The translations under genes and the position numbers were made by a program. The notes under the pieces were generated by a model. That model saw only the letters and a program-made list of their open reading frames with translations, was not told the origin of the DNA and ran no database searches. Below, one piece after another: positions 1-11,565 of a stretch of 64,000 nt of DNA. Source of the stretch: Cladorrhinum sp. PSN259 (taxonomy: Eukaryota > Ascomycota > Sordariomycetes > Sordariales > Podosporaceae); NCBI GenBank assembly GCA_033725935.1, contig MU867062.1:1054001-1118000 (forward strand), read 5' to 3'. Position 1 is the first letter of the stretch. The number at the start of each line of letters is the position of its first letter.

Positions 1-180
1 GATGCGAGCTGTTTCTGTGGACGGACTGGGTGGCTGCGTACCTGCACGTCGGGCCTGGCGCTCTTTTTTCTCCTGGAGAATCTTTTCCTCGAGTTCTCTC
101 GATCGCGCCTCATCTTCCTCCTCGCGCCTCTCCTTCAACAACTCAACCGACCGCAAAAAGTCGGAGACCTCGTCAGACAT
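1..180 (-). CDS. 5' end of a coiled-coil-start protein (partial, possibly DUF4045/gelsolin-like)
   Basis: The gene starts at ATG 180-178 and runs left out of the window. The start reads MSDEVSDFLRSVELLKER and is followed by a very charged helix rich in E, R and K, as in a coiled coil. After codon GCA plus one base (position 42) the sequence is GTACGC, a plausible donor, so the first exon may be 42-180 and the remaining bases may be intron. From memory, this kind of N-terminus occurs in large fungal proteins with DUF4045 and gelsolin-like repeats. The rest of the gene is not here, so the identity stays tentative. A real start is supported by the strongly coding-like composition and the lack of any other ATG in the frame. 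Confidence 0.5.
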   Translation of the reverse strand, partial: MSDEVSDFLRSVELLKERREEEDEARSRELEEKILQEKKERQARRAGTQPPSPSTETARI

Positions 181-1026
181 GGCTTCGTCGTCGGCAGCCG
201 TAGCGTCTCTGCATGACCCAGGGGTGTTTGTATTAAGTAAAAGAAAGGACGGGCGGTTGATAGAATCGGCTGTCGGTATGGAATTTCCAGTTCCGGGCAG
301 ATGTCAACATCCAGGAGCCCTGAAAGATTAAAGAAAAAAAAGTAATAAAAGAAGTCCTGGAGGGGCAGCACTTTTTGGAAGGTCTCAAACCGGACCGGCA
401 GGACGGGATGCACTCGGGGCTTGGGAGGCACGGGAGGCGGTGGAATGGGTCAGGGCTTGGGTCCGCTACGACAATCAATCTGGGGTGCTGATAGGCCAGC
501 CGAAGCTTGTCTTTGATGGGGTCTCAAGTCCCCTGTGGCCCCCTATGCAGCTCTCCCGGACGCTCAGACCATTTCACGGCATGTCAGAAGTAATGCAACA
601 TTGAGATAAAAAAGGCATTGTTTCATGATACTTCCGTACCGTACTCTTCGGGTTATGGAATCGGGTGATTCAGTAATAACAATTTCGTCATCGTCACTTC
701 CAAGTTTGGCAACTGGAACATCGTTGCAGTTGTTGGCTTGGTGTAAGATTACCTGAGCTTTCTCCCTGTTCTCGTACCCACCAAACAGCCAACAAATCAA
801 TCCACAATGTCAGCTTCCAAGATTTATTTACTTGAATCGCCCTGGCAGCTTTTGAGCTCCACCTGCAACAAAAACGCGCGATCTGGATCTGATCGTGCAG
901 CTGCATTATGCATCAAAGACCTCTTTTCAATGGCGTTGTACAGTACATTATGCCCACATGAACTGGGACTCCTGCTGCAAACAGCATCTATCAAAATTCC
1001 CATGTTGTCTTTCTAGAATGCGTTAT
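181..1026. other. Intergenic: promoter of the left-edge gene and 3' region of ARL2
   Basis: No convincing coding sequence is visible. It should hold the promoter of the partial gene at the left edge and the 3' untranslated region of ARL2, since both genes are on the minus strand. Confidence 0.5.
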
Positions 1027-1885
1027 TCAAAATAGGAAAAGGCGGGCTTTGGCATCATCAACAACCCAAGCCAGGCCCTCCTCGAGATTTTCACCAGTAA
1101 TCGCACTACACCGCAGAATGTGCCACCTATGTGTTCGTATCTCGTCCAGTCGTAGTGCCTATAAAAGCTTTGTGTTAGTTCCAGACGCCACAGTAAATGT
1201 CGGTGATCCAAACCTTTGAGAGCTCTTCCCCCGTCATGCACCCCTGAACATCAGTCTTATTTGCAAACACAAGCAGGCTTGCCCCTGAAAGTCGCTTTTA
1301 ACAATGCTGTCAGCTGCTGCCATCTGTCACGGAAGACAAGATCCATCTCAAGCTCACCTCCTCTTGAAGAAGACCATGCAGTTCTTCTCTGCAGTCGTCG
1401 ATGCGCAGGCGGTCTGTAGCATCGACAACCCAGATCAAGGCATCCGTTTTCTCGAAATAGTTGCGCCAGTAGGACCGTAATGTCTTCTGACCGCCGACAT
1501 CCCCTAATGCGCTGAATGTGAGTGCAATGCAGGTGTGCTTGTGAAGGGTCGGGCACACTTACAGATGTTGAGTTTGTAACTGACCGAAAAGTGCACAAGT
1601 GTTAATCCCTGGGATTGTCAAAATTCAAGATGAGGATGGTTGGCAAAGACACATACCCTTCATAGTCGATGGTCTTGATGTTGAAGCCCAGAGTGGGGCT
1701 GACTGTGCTGACATCCTCATTCATGATCTTCTTAACTATGGTGGTTTTGCCTGCATTGTCCAGACCACTTCACACCGATTAGCACACCACGCTGCGTCAA
1801 ATTCAAAAACACCAAAACACACTCACAGCATCAAGATGCGCAGCTCTTTATCCTTGAGCCTGGCCTTTCTCAGGATTGACAACAT
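1027..1885 (-). CDS. arl2: ARL2-type small GTPase (ADP-ribosylation factor-like 2)
   Basis: Six exons can be joined: 1885-1827, 1767-1657, 1579-1563, 1503-1358, 1294-1214 and 1158-1027, giving 181 aa, close to the usual 184 for ARL2. The order of motifs is right for an Arf-family GTPase: P-loop GLDNAGKTT (about 21-29), switch I PTLGFNIKT, switch II WDVGGQKTLRSYWRNYFE, FANKTD for guanine recognition (the usual form is NKQD) and a CSAITGENL-like segment near the end. The N-terminus MLSILRKARLKDKE lacks the Gly2 used for myristoylation in Arf proteins, as is typical of ARL2. ARL2 (yeast Cin4, fission yeast Alp41) acts with tubulin cofactors in tubulin folding and microtubule integrity. Exon 3 is only 17 nt long. 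The Q-to-T change in the NKxD motif is the one notable substitution. Confidence 0.93.
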
Positions 1886-3048
1886 TTTGATGGATTGGTG
1901 GTGATGTTTGGTTGACAGGACAAGACTGCGGGGTATTATCGCAGTGCAAGTTTTGAGTCTCAGACAACAACCGAAATCTCGAGACTATTTCTGGTTTCCT
2001 GGGCTCTGGATGCCTGGCTTGGATATAATTCAACAAGTGTTGAACTGCCTGTTTGGTGAAATGGGTGCCTGCTGCCAGAGCAGCAAGCCATTTCCCCCCT
2101 GTTAAATGTTTGGTTGCACGTGACCGTATTGACGACAACAACACCAGATAGCCAACAGCTTCAACAAATGCAACTGCGTGTTTTGGTATATAATCCATCT
2201 CTATACCCTTATCATATAGGTGAAAGTCAGCTTCTTCGTTTGCTACTGTTCCATATTTATGCTAGATGTCATAGTTCATGATGATCGCTGCCATCTCGAC
2301 TGACGAAGCATCACAGCATCGTTCTTGCCTGTCGGCCCCTTTTGACTCAATCCGGGACATTTCTGAATATAAATTTAATTCAAATGCTGCAGCATCCAAG
2401 TCAGCTACCTGCTGCAGTTATGAACCGTTCTGGATACAGTGCGGGTGCTGGGCTCTTCCATCCTCCCTGGAGCATGAGATTTTTATCCGATCGTTCCTTC
2501 CCAACTTCAGCAGCCTTCATTGCTCCTTCCCCAGCTTTATTCATCACATTCCGAGTCAAATCTCGTCTACCTCAGCTCTCGTCAGCCCCGCTGCTGCGCC
2601 GAGAACCTAACCCCATCACGACCGCTTCGAGACCCGCGCTGAACGTTCCGTACGGTTCCGGCCTCACTGACAAGTCGTCCCTTTCTTCAGTCTCTCAATT
2701 TGCTTTTCGCTCTTGACTTTTGTTTTTCCTCTTCTTGTCGCTTTCTGGCGCAGCGAGCTAAATCCCCGGCAGCCCTCGTTTCCCCCGGGGTTGCGCCGTG
2801 GGTTTCTCTCTCGGCCATAAGCTGCTTCACTCGACGGCGGGTATAGCAATTTATCTTTACTTGTCGCAGAGCTGAGTTACGCACGAGCAACTGTTTGCTC
2901 TCTGACAACAGGTCGCTCTCTGACGACTGGAATTGGATTTTCACCCTGTAACCAAATCAGCGACGTTGTCGACTCAAGGTATCTAGCGATCGCTCACATT
3001 CTGCGATTGGGAGCACTGAACTAACTACGTCGCTTTCAGTAGTTCACC
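1886..3048. other. Bidirectional intergenic region with a probable 5' UTR intron
   Basis: This lies between the divergent ARL2 and GNAT-fold genes and should contain both promoters. A convincing intron in the leader of the right-hand gene spans 2979-3039: donor GTATCT, branch-like CTAAC at about 3021, acceptor CTTTCAG, then the ATG ten bases later. Several open frames at 2278-2716 show no protein-like pattern and look like chance. Confidence 0.55.
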
Positions 3049-5208
3049 ATGCCTACCCGGTATTGGACACCACCCGTAGGTGCCGGCCTCGACTCTCAAG
3101 AGGCCGAGAACAGGTTCCTAGCTGCCGCTGGGCTTTCAGGCCCCCCTCAACAGCTCAAGAACTTTCAGAAGCAGGAGTTCAAATCGACATCTCAGCCCGA
3201 GTTCTTGCGCGTCCTCGCCCAACAAAGAAGCGACGCGAAGGACAAGACAGGTCTGGGCTGGAATGGAGGTAATACATCTCAGAGTGAAGACATCACCAGT
3301 GGCTGGAGCCACAGCCCGACTCCCGCTCCCCAACCGGCTGATAAGCCCATTCCTCAGCCCAGCCGCGCTCCTGTCAACACTGTTCACTATCCAAGCCAGC
3401 CCAATCGAGCGCTACTCAATGCCCCTAAGCAGTTGAAGCAGCCGGCTGTATCCAAGCTCCAACCGATGGAGAAAAGCTTCTTGCGCGAGGGAGTCAAGAA
3501 CCCAAAGCCCAACAAGCTTAGGCCTCGCAAACAGGATACGGACACAACTCATAGGATGGAGATGACTGCCCCTCAAGTTGAGATGCTGGCTCCAAACTTG
3601 GTACGTACCGACATAATCACCCGATCCGCCAATTGCGAGAATATGTTGTGCTAAATATTGGCCATGAAGAAAGCAATGAAAACTCCTCGTCCCAACAAGA
3701 ATTGGGAAGGCTCCAACCCAAGCCTGCCGTCGTCTGTCTCGAGCGCCTTAAATGGCTCGCCCAATGCTGTTGACAATGGAATGGCGGGAATTAAGGACAT
3801 CCGTAATGAAATCGGGCTAGAGAACAACTTTCGTGTGTCCAATGATGGTGACAAGTGGTTGCCCATCAAGTTTGCCGGCATCGGTCGTGGGGAATTTGAG
3901 CCTCTTGGGAACTATGATTACCTGGATCCCTTCATTGTGGAGTGGATGCAGACTGTTCCCGAGATAAAGGCGTCCTTCATCGAAGATGAGACTCCTGACC
4001 ATTGGTATCGAGATGTCAACCCGGCAACCGGTGAGCTCATTGAACCCATCGTTGTCCCCGAGACCCTCCAGAGCACTGAGGAGCTTGAGCAGGAGCTCGA
4101 CTGGCGCCGTCAAAATTGGACCAGCTCTCTCATGATCAGGCGCCGCTTACAGCATCTTGATCACGACAGGAAGCAAAACCGAACGCATCACATTCCTGTC
4201 GAGCAAGATTGCAGCGTTACGATGGCCAATGTCGGCAAGGCCCAGTCTACTGCCATTGAAGAGGCCAAGCCAGCCGAAGCTCCAAAGCCGGAGAACATCA
4301 GACGACCTCCGACTCCTTCCAAGCCAGCCGACGATGGGATTACCTACTGCCGCTGGGTACCGCGTATGCCTTGCTTCCTGCGCCCTGCTGAGGGAGTTGA
4401 TATGGAAGCTGTTGCCGAGATCTACAACATGGAGATGAAGAATGGTCTCCAGGTCTGGGATTCCGAGCCTCTGAGCGTTGATGACTGGGAGAAGATCCTT
4501 GCCAAATCTGAGGAACTCGGCATGCCTTTCATTGTCGTAGTCCGCGGCAACGTTATGAACCTTGGTCTCAATCTGCAAGAGAAGAGCGGCAACTTCATTC
4601 TGTCCTCCTTTCAGCGTGTTCCCAAAGACGTCAAAGATCCCAATGCTCAACGTCGGGGTGAGATTCTTGGTTTCGGCTTCTTCTCTCCCTGGCAGCTTGG
4701 TCTAGCTGGTAGCGCCTCAGGTGTCGGTCGCGCCGCGGCTCGCATGCACATCTATGTCCACCCGGATTATCGTCGCAAGTCTATCGGGTTCTCACTCATG
4801 GACATGCTCATGTATTGTACCTCCAGTCGACATATCTCCCAAGACTGTTTCGATTTTGTGGATCCCGACAATGATCCTGTGTACTGGAAGCCTCTGCGCC
4901 GTGCTGAGCAAGGAAAGGGCAAGGGTCGAATCTTCATGTCCATTTACATCGGATACTTTGTCAAGACTAAACTCGTACCGTACAAGGATCCGCAACTGGA
5001 GATTGCTCAGAAGGACTATGACAAGGATTTGCCGTGGGTGCATAAGCTTCTCTATGATAAGCTTCACTGGGAGGAGAAGGGGAGGTTTGAGGCCGCTTAT
5101 CGCACTGCCAAGTGCCGCGAGGGTCCGCCTCATTGGCTTGATGAGCTTCTTTATGAGCATCAGTGCCAGTGGGATCCGAGGTTCCATGAAGATGCTGACA
5201 AGTATTGA
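3049..5208 (+). CDS. GNAT-fold (N-acetyltransferase-like) fungal protein
   Basis: Two exons, 3049-3600 and 3670-5208, are separated by a 69-nt intron (GTACGT..GCTAAA..AAG) and give 696 aa. Residues 1-180 are Pro/Gln/Ser-rich and probably disordered. Residues about 408-625 look like a GNAT fold: a strand/helix start with EIYNMEMKNGLQVWDSEPLS, then FIVVVRG, GEILGFGFFSPW and a motif-A-like MHIYVHPDYRRKSIGFSL followed by a helix. The usual Q/RxxGxG/A acyl-CoA loop is altered to RRKSIG, so catalysis is uncertain. The final 60 residues are Trp-rich and acidic/basic (HWLDELLYEHQCQWDP). I recognise the fold but not a named ortholog, and the substrate cannot be told. The start is the first ATG after the inferred leader intron. 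Confidence 0.8.
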
Positions 5209-6364
5209 GTGGTTTGCTGGGAACAATCTGCCCTCGAGCCGGAAGTCATCGTGCATAGATCTAATGGGAAGTTGTTTTCTTCAAGTCCGTCCAATGAATT
5301 TGGAGAGGGGTGACAGATCTTTTGAAAGGGTTTTCTTGAGAATCTCGAGAGATTTGTTTTATCTCCCTTGAACTTTTCAAGGAACTCGGATTCCTTGCTA
5401 GGGAGGAGGTGGTGGAAAGGCGTTCCGGACGGATTCAGAACAGCCTTATGAGGAATTTGTCGGCACGCAAGGGGCATGGCTAAACAATATCGGGAGTTTG
5501 GGGGGGTGTCTTGCTTGGGGTTTTCTTTCTTCGTAAACCCGGCGGGAAACGGGTGATAGTAGTTTGGTGGATGAAATGGAATTGAGGACCGGCGGGGATA
5601 AGGTTTTTCACAGATGTTTGTTGGTTGTTTTGCAGGGCATGTACATGTCATTTACATGTACTTACCTGCGTCACGATTGTAGGAACCACCTGGCATGCAA
5701 AAAACGTGTGCCGTTTTGTAGTTTAATGATAATGGAACTCATTAAAAATTCACCTCTTGTCCCTGTCTATGTTCATATTTATGTAATGGTGATTTTACTT
5801 TTATATCTACCTGAACCATCATGAAGCAAAGCCTCTTTCAGCTTCGTCAAAGAAGAAACCTCAAGATTATGAGATTATAAACAAGAACACATAACTAAAC
5901 TATGGATATATTAACCCAAGTTCGTTCATCAACTAAATGTATTTATCCTTGCCCATCAAGTCATCTTATCATTAATACACGTATGACCGCTTTCATTCAC
6001 ATGGCAAAATTTGTTCATCTCTTGAAGGAAAAAAAGAGGAAGGGAAAAAAAATAAAATTATTTTCCTGCCTTTTTATGCTAGATATATCGTAACAGGACA
6101 AAAAGAAAATCAGTCTCATCCTCAATATGTCACAATCTACTTCAAAAGACACCACACACACACATGAAACAAATATTTCATAAGCATAAAATATATACCA
6201 ATTCGAAAATATGTACAGTACTTTCTCAAAAAAAAAATATTCACCAAGAAGAATCCATCCAGCTCTCTCTCTCTCCCGCTCGTATACTTCCCCTATCCCC
6301 CTTGCATGTATGTACAACTAACTATACTATAACCCCCTTTTTCTTATTCCAAGAAGGGTCTGTC
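5209..6364. other. AT-rich convergent intergenic region
   Basis: This separates the stop codons of the GNAT-fold gene and of cellobiose dehydrogenase, so it should contain both 3' untranslated regions. The sequence becomes clearly AT-rich from about 5700 to 6350, with A- and T-runs near 6030-6060 and 6226-6240. No gene is supported. Confidence 0.5.
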
Positions 6365-8903
6365 TTAAAGACACTGCGAATACCACTCATTCTGAGCGGT
6401 GCACTTTGTCCCGCTCACGCACTGCTGCGATCCCGTCCAGTTCCTTCCGCCGCACTGTTGCCACTTCGGAACAACCTGGGGAGCAGCCAAGCCCAGAATC
6501 TTGGACACGGCGTGCTCGGCGGCCGTGACGATGTAGCTCGACGGGTTGGTGGTGGGCACGCCAGGGAAGATGGAGGCGTCGATAACAAACAAGTTGTCCG
6601 TTCCGTACACCCTAGTGTTCAAGTCGACGACGGCGGATCCGCCGGTACGACCGTCGTCCGTGCCGATCTTGTTGGTGCCTACCCAGTGGTTTGACCTCCT
6701 GTTGCCGGGGGAAACGACGAGAGAGTTGACAAACTCCCGGGCGGTCATGTTGGCGGGTGGGTAGTTCCACGTGAGTCCCTGAACGTTCTTGAGTGCGTTC
6801 TGGAGGTTGACGATTCCCTGGATGACGGCTTCCTTGTCGTTGTTATCCTTGAGATAAGGAACGTCAGAGACGATAGTGGTGAGACCGGGCGTGATGGTCA
6901 TGCGTCCACGGGAGGTGGCGCCACGGCCGAGATACTGCGACATGGTCATTGCGTACCCCTGAGGAGTGTCGTAACTGCCTTCAACGCGGGCAGTCCACTG
7001 CAGTTGGCGGACAATACCGTCCGCTCCCTTGATCTCCTCCCAGAACATGGGGCCGATGTTGGGAGCAGATTGAGCAAGGATACCAGAGCGAGAGTTAAGA
7101 TAAAGGCTGGCATCAGTCTTGTTGGGGCTGGTCCAGGCCTGGTAGAAGTCGTAGAACTTGACGCTGGGGTGGCTGATGACTGTGTCGGTGTTGAGGTGGT
7201 CGTCGAGGTTATAGCCGACGGGGAGGTTGATCCAGGAGGCGTTGCTGATCATGGTGGGGCCGTCGATGGCGGAGTTCTTGACGACTTCGAGCTGGTCTTG
7301 GGGACCGATACCGCTTCTGAGGAGAATCTTGGCACTACCGAAGGTACCGGCTGAGAGGACGACACGGCCGGAAACGTTGGTGACGTTGACGATGCCCTTG
7401 TAACCGCCTGCTCTGAAGGGCTCAACTTCAACACCGGTGATGTGGCCGTTCTCACGGATGACGCGCTTGACGGCGGTGTTGAGCCATAAGTTGAAGTTGC
7501 TGCGGGTCTTGGCGGAACGGAGGTAGGTAGCGAGAGGACCGCCACGCTGGCCGTTGGAGAACATGTAAGGGGTGTTGGCGAAGGTGCGGTTCTTGCGGTC
7601 AGGGGCGTTGTTGGCTACAACTTGAGACCAACCGGCATTTCGCAGACCACCGGCAAGGACGTCAAAACCCTGCTGGAGATAGCGTTTGCCGTCCTGGGAA
7701 GGAGCGTCGGTGCCGGGGATACGGGAGAAAACTCTGCTGACGGCGGCAGAGACATCATTATACTTCCAGCCAGTAGGGAAGAGGTAGTTCCAGTCAAGAG
7801 CATAGGGCTTGAACCAGAGACCAGCGTTGACGGCAGTGCCTCCACCGAGAACGCAGCCGGCCATCTGGTCGGTATCCGTGCAGGAAATACCGTTCGAGTC
7901 AACCCAGATCTGGTTGCACAGACCGGGGACGTCGAAGCGGGTAAGCTGGGTGCCCTGGAGCCAGTCTGGCTTCAAGGTGCCACCATGCTCACCGGTGGAA
8001 GCATATCCCTTTTCAATGAGGAGCACCTTCTTGCCGGACTCGCTGAGCTTGTCAGCAGCAGGAATACCACCAGCACCACCTCCAACAACGACGTAGTCGA
8101 ACGTAGTACCGGTGGGAACTGGAACACCGGCAATAGCAGTCTCGGTGGGGCCCGAGCAGCTACCGGTGACGGTCTTGGTGGCTTGGGCAGCCCAGGCGCT
8201 GTAGGATGGGTTTGCAGCGTTCTCATCAAGGACGGCACCCCAGATGCCCATGCCGTTGTCGTGTTGCTCGAGGGTGATCTGGGCAGGGCAAGTCGGGTTG
8301 CCTGGGGAGGGGAAAGCCTGGACCCAACCGAGGACCATGAAACCGGCGCTGGTTTGTTGCCCACCGGTTTGGCCGTTGTGGTCCCATTGCAAGCAGTTCT
8401 GGCATCTGAAGACGAGGGTGAAGTGGGTTGAGTTGATGCTCGACCGGATCTGGGTGATCTTGGCATTGCCGGCATAGACTTCGGGCATCGCGTATCCTCC
8501 GGCATATCGAAGGGAGGTATAAACCTCTTTCTCATTTGGCCAGGCGGTAATGAGGAGGGAGTTGGTCATGGGACCGGCGAGAGAGAAACCACACCATCCC
8601 TTGACATCTTTGGCAGCGCATTGCTGGTAACAGTCAGCAGTGTCCCCCTTACAGATCTGGTAAGATGCTTACCAAGTAACCGATGAATTCATTGGCATCA
8701 GTCGACAAAGCGTTGGAAGGCAGAGCCATACCAAAGGTCCACCCACCCTGGCTCTGTGACGAGGTGCTGGGGATTCCCCATGAGTTGAAGACAATACCAG
8801 TAGCTGCGTCAGTGAAGGTGTTTGCGGCGTTGTTCTGCGCAATGGCAGATGGCAGAACTGCCACGGCCGCGAGGGCACCGAGGAACCGAGAAACACGTCC
8901 CAT
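6365..8903 (-). CDS. cdh-1: Cellobiose dehydrogenase, class II with CBM1
   Basis: Two exons, 8903-8673 and 8623-6365, flank a 50-nt intron and give 829 aa. Residues 1-22 are a signal peptide ending in AIAQ. A cytochrome (heme b) domain follows, with a candidate axial Met at about 59 (FGMALP) and a His candidate at about 159 or 198. A Ser/Thr/Gly linker leads to a GMC flavin domain from about 253, with the FAD motif VVGGGAGGIPAADKL. The active-site pair is near His723 (NHWVG) and Asn770 (NPSSY). The last 35 residues are a family 1 carbohydrate-binding module (WQQCGGRNWTG, four Cys). The enzyme oxidises cellobiose outside the cell and passes electrons to lytic polysaccharide monooxygenases. No such partner lies in this window. 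It is probably induced on cellulose. Confidence 0.97.
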
Positions 8904-9929
8904 CGTTACTTTAGTGAGAGGGCAAGCAAGCAATGTCACCTCGACTCTACCGACACGCGAGAAGAAACGGGATCTCGCAGGCGGGAAGACGCCTCCCTTC
9001 TTATTTCCTCGAAGCCATGGAACATGTCAACCCGGTATTGCCTCGCCGCATTACGTATGCTTGACAGATGCGGGAGACGGAAGCGCAAATGAAGAAGCAA
9101 TGCTAAAAGAGAAATCTCCGGTAGGTGGAAGCGGCGGACTCAGGTCCGCGATGTTGGTCAGATGTAACAGTAAGGTCACCATCCGGGAAACTCGCGAAGT
9201 TGCTCCTCTGGGTCGGCGATGTTGTAAGCTTAGTGTACTCTACCAATGTAGCCAGGGTGATTGGATCGCATACTAACAATGAAAGATCCGAGATTGCCGC
9301 CGTTTGAATGTCACTGTTTGACAGACGGGTTGGCTCCATGTAGAGCCACTGGCGGACATTGGCAAAGTTGCGGATAGATGTCCCGATGATTGTCAGGGGC
9401 TTTCCCAAAGCGAAGTCACCCAATCACGAGGGCAGTAAATGCCACCAAAATGCCACCCAATTACCGTGGTAGCGGCCAAGTTCATGGATTAACCTTCCCG
9501 GCGTGCCGAGACCTTGCCGCAAACAACACGGCACATCACCTCCGTGAAGTTCCACCGACCGGGTTCCCGACCGGGGCCATGGCCCAAAAGGTTATTTCAA
9601 CACTTGGAAGAAACCTTGCACGGATGCATTGCTATGTTTAGCGATGGAATTTGGGTAGGATTATGGGTGACATAGAAAAAAGAAAAGAGCCCCGCGTCCA
9701 TGCAGTGGAAGATGGTGGCGTCTGGGGAAAGTGAAAGGGAAGAAGCCGCTCGTGGTTTTTTTGGTTGAAGTGGGGAGTTGACGAAAGAGGAAGGAGCTGC
9801 AAGAGATTTGAAACTCAAAAAAGCAGTCGAGTCCGAAATGCAAAAGAATCCGAGTCCTACTGTGGAAAATCAATTGCATTTGCATCTTGGGGATTGCTTC
9901 AGTCTCACTTTCCCAAGGATTGTGGCTGC
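8904..9929. promoter_or_regulatory. Upstream region of cellobiose dehydrogenase
   Basis: This is the probable promoter of the cellulose-related gene to its left. Two inverted CGG/CCG pairs with a 4-base spacer stand out, at 9499-9508 and 9560-9569. Such pairs are the type of site bound by Zn2Cys6 regulators. The known CLR-1 site of Neurospora is reported with a 5-base spacer, so the match is not exact. Small open frames here (for example 9103-9423, minus) have no recognisable features. Confidence 0.3.
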
Positions 9930-10440
9930 TCAGACTCGGTAGGTGGCAACGATTGCGACTGCCCCGGTTGAAGAGAACAAGATATCTAAAGATGATTCTA
10001 TTCCCATAATGTAATACGCCCTTGTTTCCTTGGCTACCGAACCCTCATCCAGGCTTTTATAATGACCAGTCCAAACTGCAGCGTCGGATTTGCAGTTCCC
10101 ATACCCAACCCACACGTTGTGGTTCTCTTGGTACCAGTTACCCGCTACTCCGTGATTATGGTTCGGGCCAGGGTGCTGGAGATCGTAGCAGCACTTGTTT
10201 GCAATGTCCCGGATTTTTGGGATGAGATCCTCGCAGGGAACGTCGAAGTCACCTTTCTGGTTCTCGCTGCAGACATAGACGGCGGTGGTATCCATACACC
10301 GCACCGTTCGGCACTCCCCGTTCCGGGCTTCCGCCGCAGAGACAAATTCGACTGGCAAAGCAATAGGCGTGGTTGTATGCTTGAGTTCTATGGCCCGTGG
10401 CAAAAAGAACGCCAGCGACGATAGCGATGAACCACTTCAT
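9930..10440 (-). pseudogene. Small secreted cysteine-rich protein, apparently split by a +1 frameshift
   Basis: The ATG at 10440 opens a clear signal peptide, MKWFIAIVAGVLFATGH, but this frame then turns into Arg/Gly-rich nonsense and stops. The frame shifted by one base is open from just after the start to the stop at 9932-9930. It reads like a small secreted protein: GECRTVRCM, VYVCSENQKGDFDVPCEDL, NKCCYD, VWVGYGNC, with regularly spaced cysteines. That frame has no usable ATG upstream. I see no donor between the two parts, so no intron explains the shift. Removing one base near the T-run at about 10404-10408 would join the parts into roughly 165 aa. It is either a recent pseudogene or an assembly error. 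The product family is not recognised. Confidence 0.5.
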
Positions 10441-11247
10441 AACTTACAGATGATGTGCAGATGCGTAGATACGTAGCAGGCGGCTTGAGTGGTGCTGTTG
10501 TCCATGCTTGGTTAATCCTCATGCTGTTGCAGGTAATATAGATATATTTGCCAGCCTCCAAATTTTACTTCTTTTCAGTGCCCCTCATAATCGTTGAGGT
10601 GGATTGCCACATAGGTGTGCATATCAGCCTCTGCTGAGAAATGGAGTTCGGATGGATCTCAACCAAGATTTGGGCGTTGATGAGAAATACCTCCAGCTAG
10701 AATGGGTAGTGGAAGTAACGAGAGACTATTGGATCCGGCGATCAAAGTGAATGCGTGTCTCTTGTCTGAAGAGAAGGGGCAGTTACTAGGTAGGTAGTCG
10801 GTGTGTAGTGATCTGGGAGCCACCTTCCGTCAGATGGCCTCCAACCCTTCGAGGACGAACACGTGCCAGGTAAGGTCTGGTAAGCAGCTACTGGGAACCC
10901 GCATTTCTGTTGGGTTCTAGAGCTGAAAATGGGGTTTGATCATTTCGATCTCGTCTACTTTTTAGATTACCACTTGTTATCTTTTTCAATACGAGATCAT
11001 TCTATTTGTTTTCGGACTGACCACAACATTGTGGCGATAAGGAATCATGCCAATACCTAAAAGTAGCAGATTGCTCATTGGGGACCATGCCCGACACACG
11101 CAATCAAGCAAGGTTTCAAATCATGAGAATTCTGCACCAATCTCCTGAAGCCTCCTTGTCAATAAGCAAACAACGGGCTATATTTCCTCTTGAGCATCGC
11201 TTTACCAACTTGGAGCTCACAAGCTTACACCACCAACAATACCATAC
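10441..11247. other. Intergenic, no gene seen
   Basis: Mixed-composition sequence upstream of the frameshifted secreted protein. It should contain that gene's promoter. I see no coding signal or RNA gene. Confidence 0.4.
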
Positions 11248-11565
11248 ATGCCCAAGATGCCCGAACAGCCAAGAGAGTACAAGGGACCCATAAACAGGGC
11301 TGTCACTGACCCGACGATGGACCTTCTACGGGACCGCCTCGCAGTTCTGATGTCGCGGCTCGATGTCGTTCAAGAAAGCTCAGCTTATCAGCCACGCATT
11401 GTTTGGTGGACTTTACCTTTGGCGCCCCGAATTGCCGATGAGGTACTAAAACTATTCCTTGATGCCCGAGCCGAGCTCAGGATCTTGTCAGATTGGATTC
11501 CATTGATTAATACGGGTTTAGGCTGGGATAGTAAGGGGAGTAAAGAGGAAGTTTTGGGAGATTGA
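11248..11565 (+). CDS. Possible small protein of unknown function
   Basis: An open frame of 105 aa begins MPKMPEQPREYKG and contains a fairly protein-like stretch with amphipathic helices (MDLLRDRLAVLMSRLDVV, then VLKLFLDARAELRILSDW). It has no signal peptide, membrane segment or known motif. The frame is short and stands alone in a long gene-poor region, so chance is a real alternative. I cannot assign a function. Confidence 0.3.
   Translation: MPKMPEQPREYKGPINRAVTDPTMDLLRDRLAVLMSRLDVVQESSAYQPRIVWWTLPLAPRIADEVLKLFLDARAELRILSDWIPLINTGLGWDSKGSKEEVLGD

Noticed and set aside
7622..8431. 269-aa open frame on the plus strand, antisense to cellobiose dehydrogenase
   Set aside because: It lies entirely inside a well-supported gene and reflects the high third-position GC of that gene. 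It has no domain of its own.
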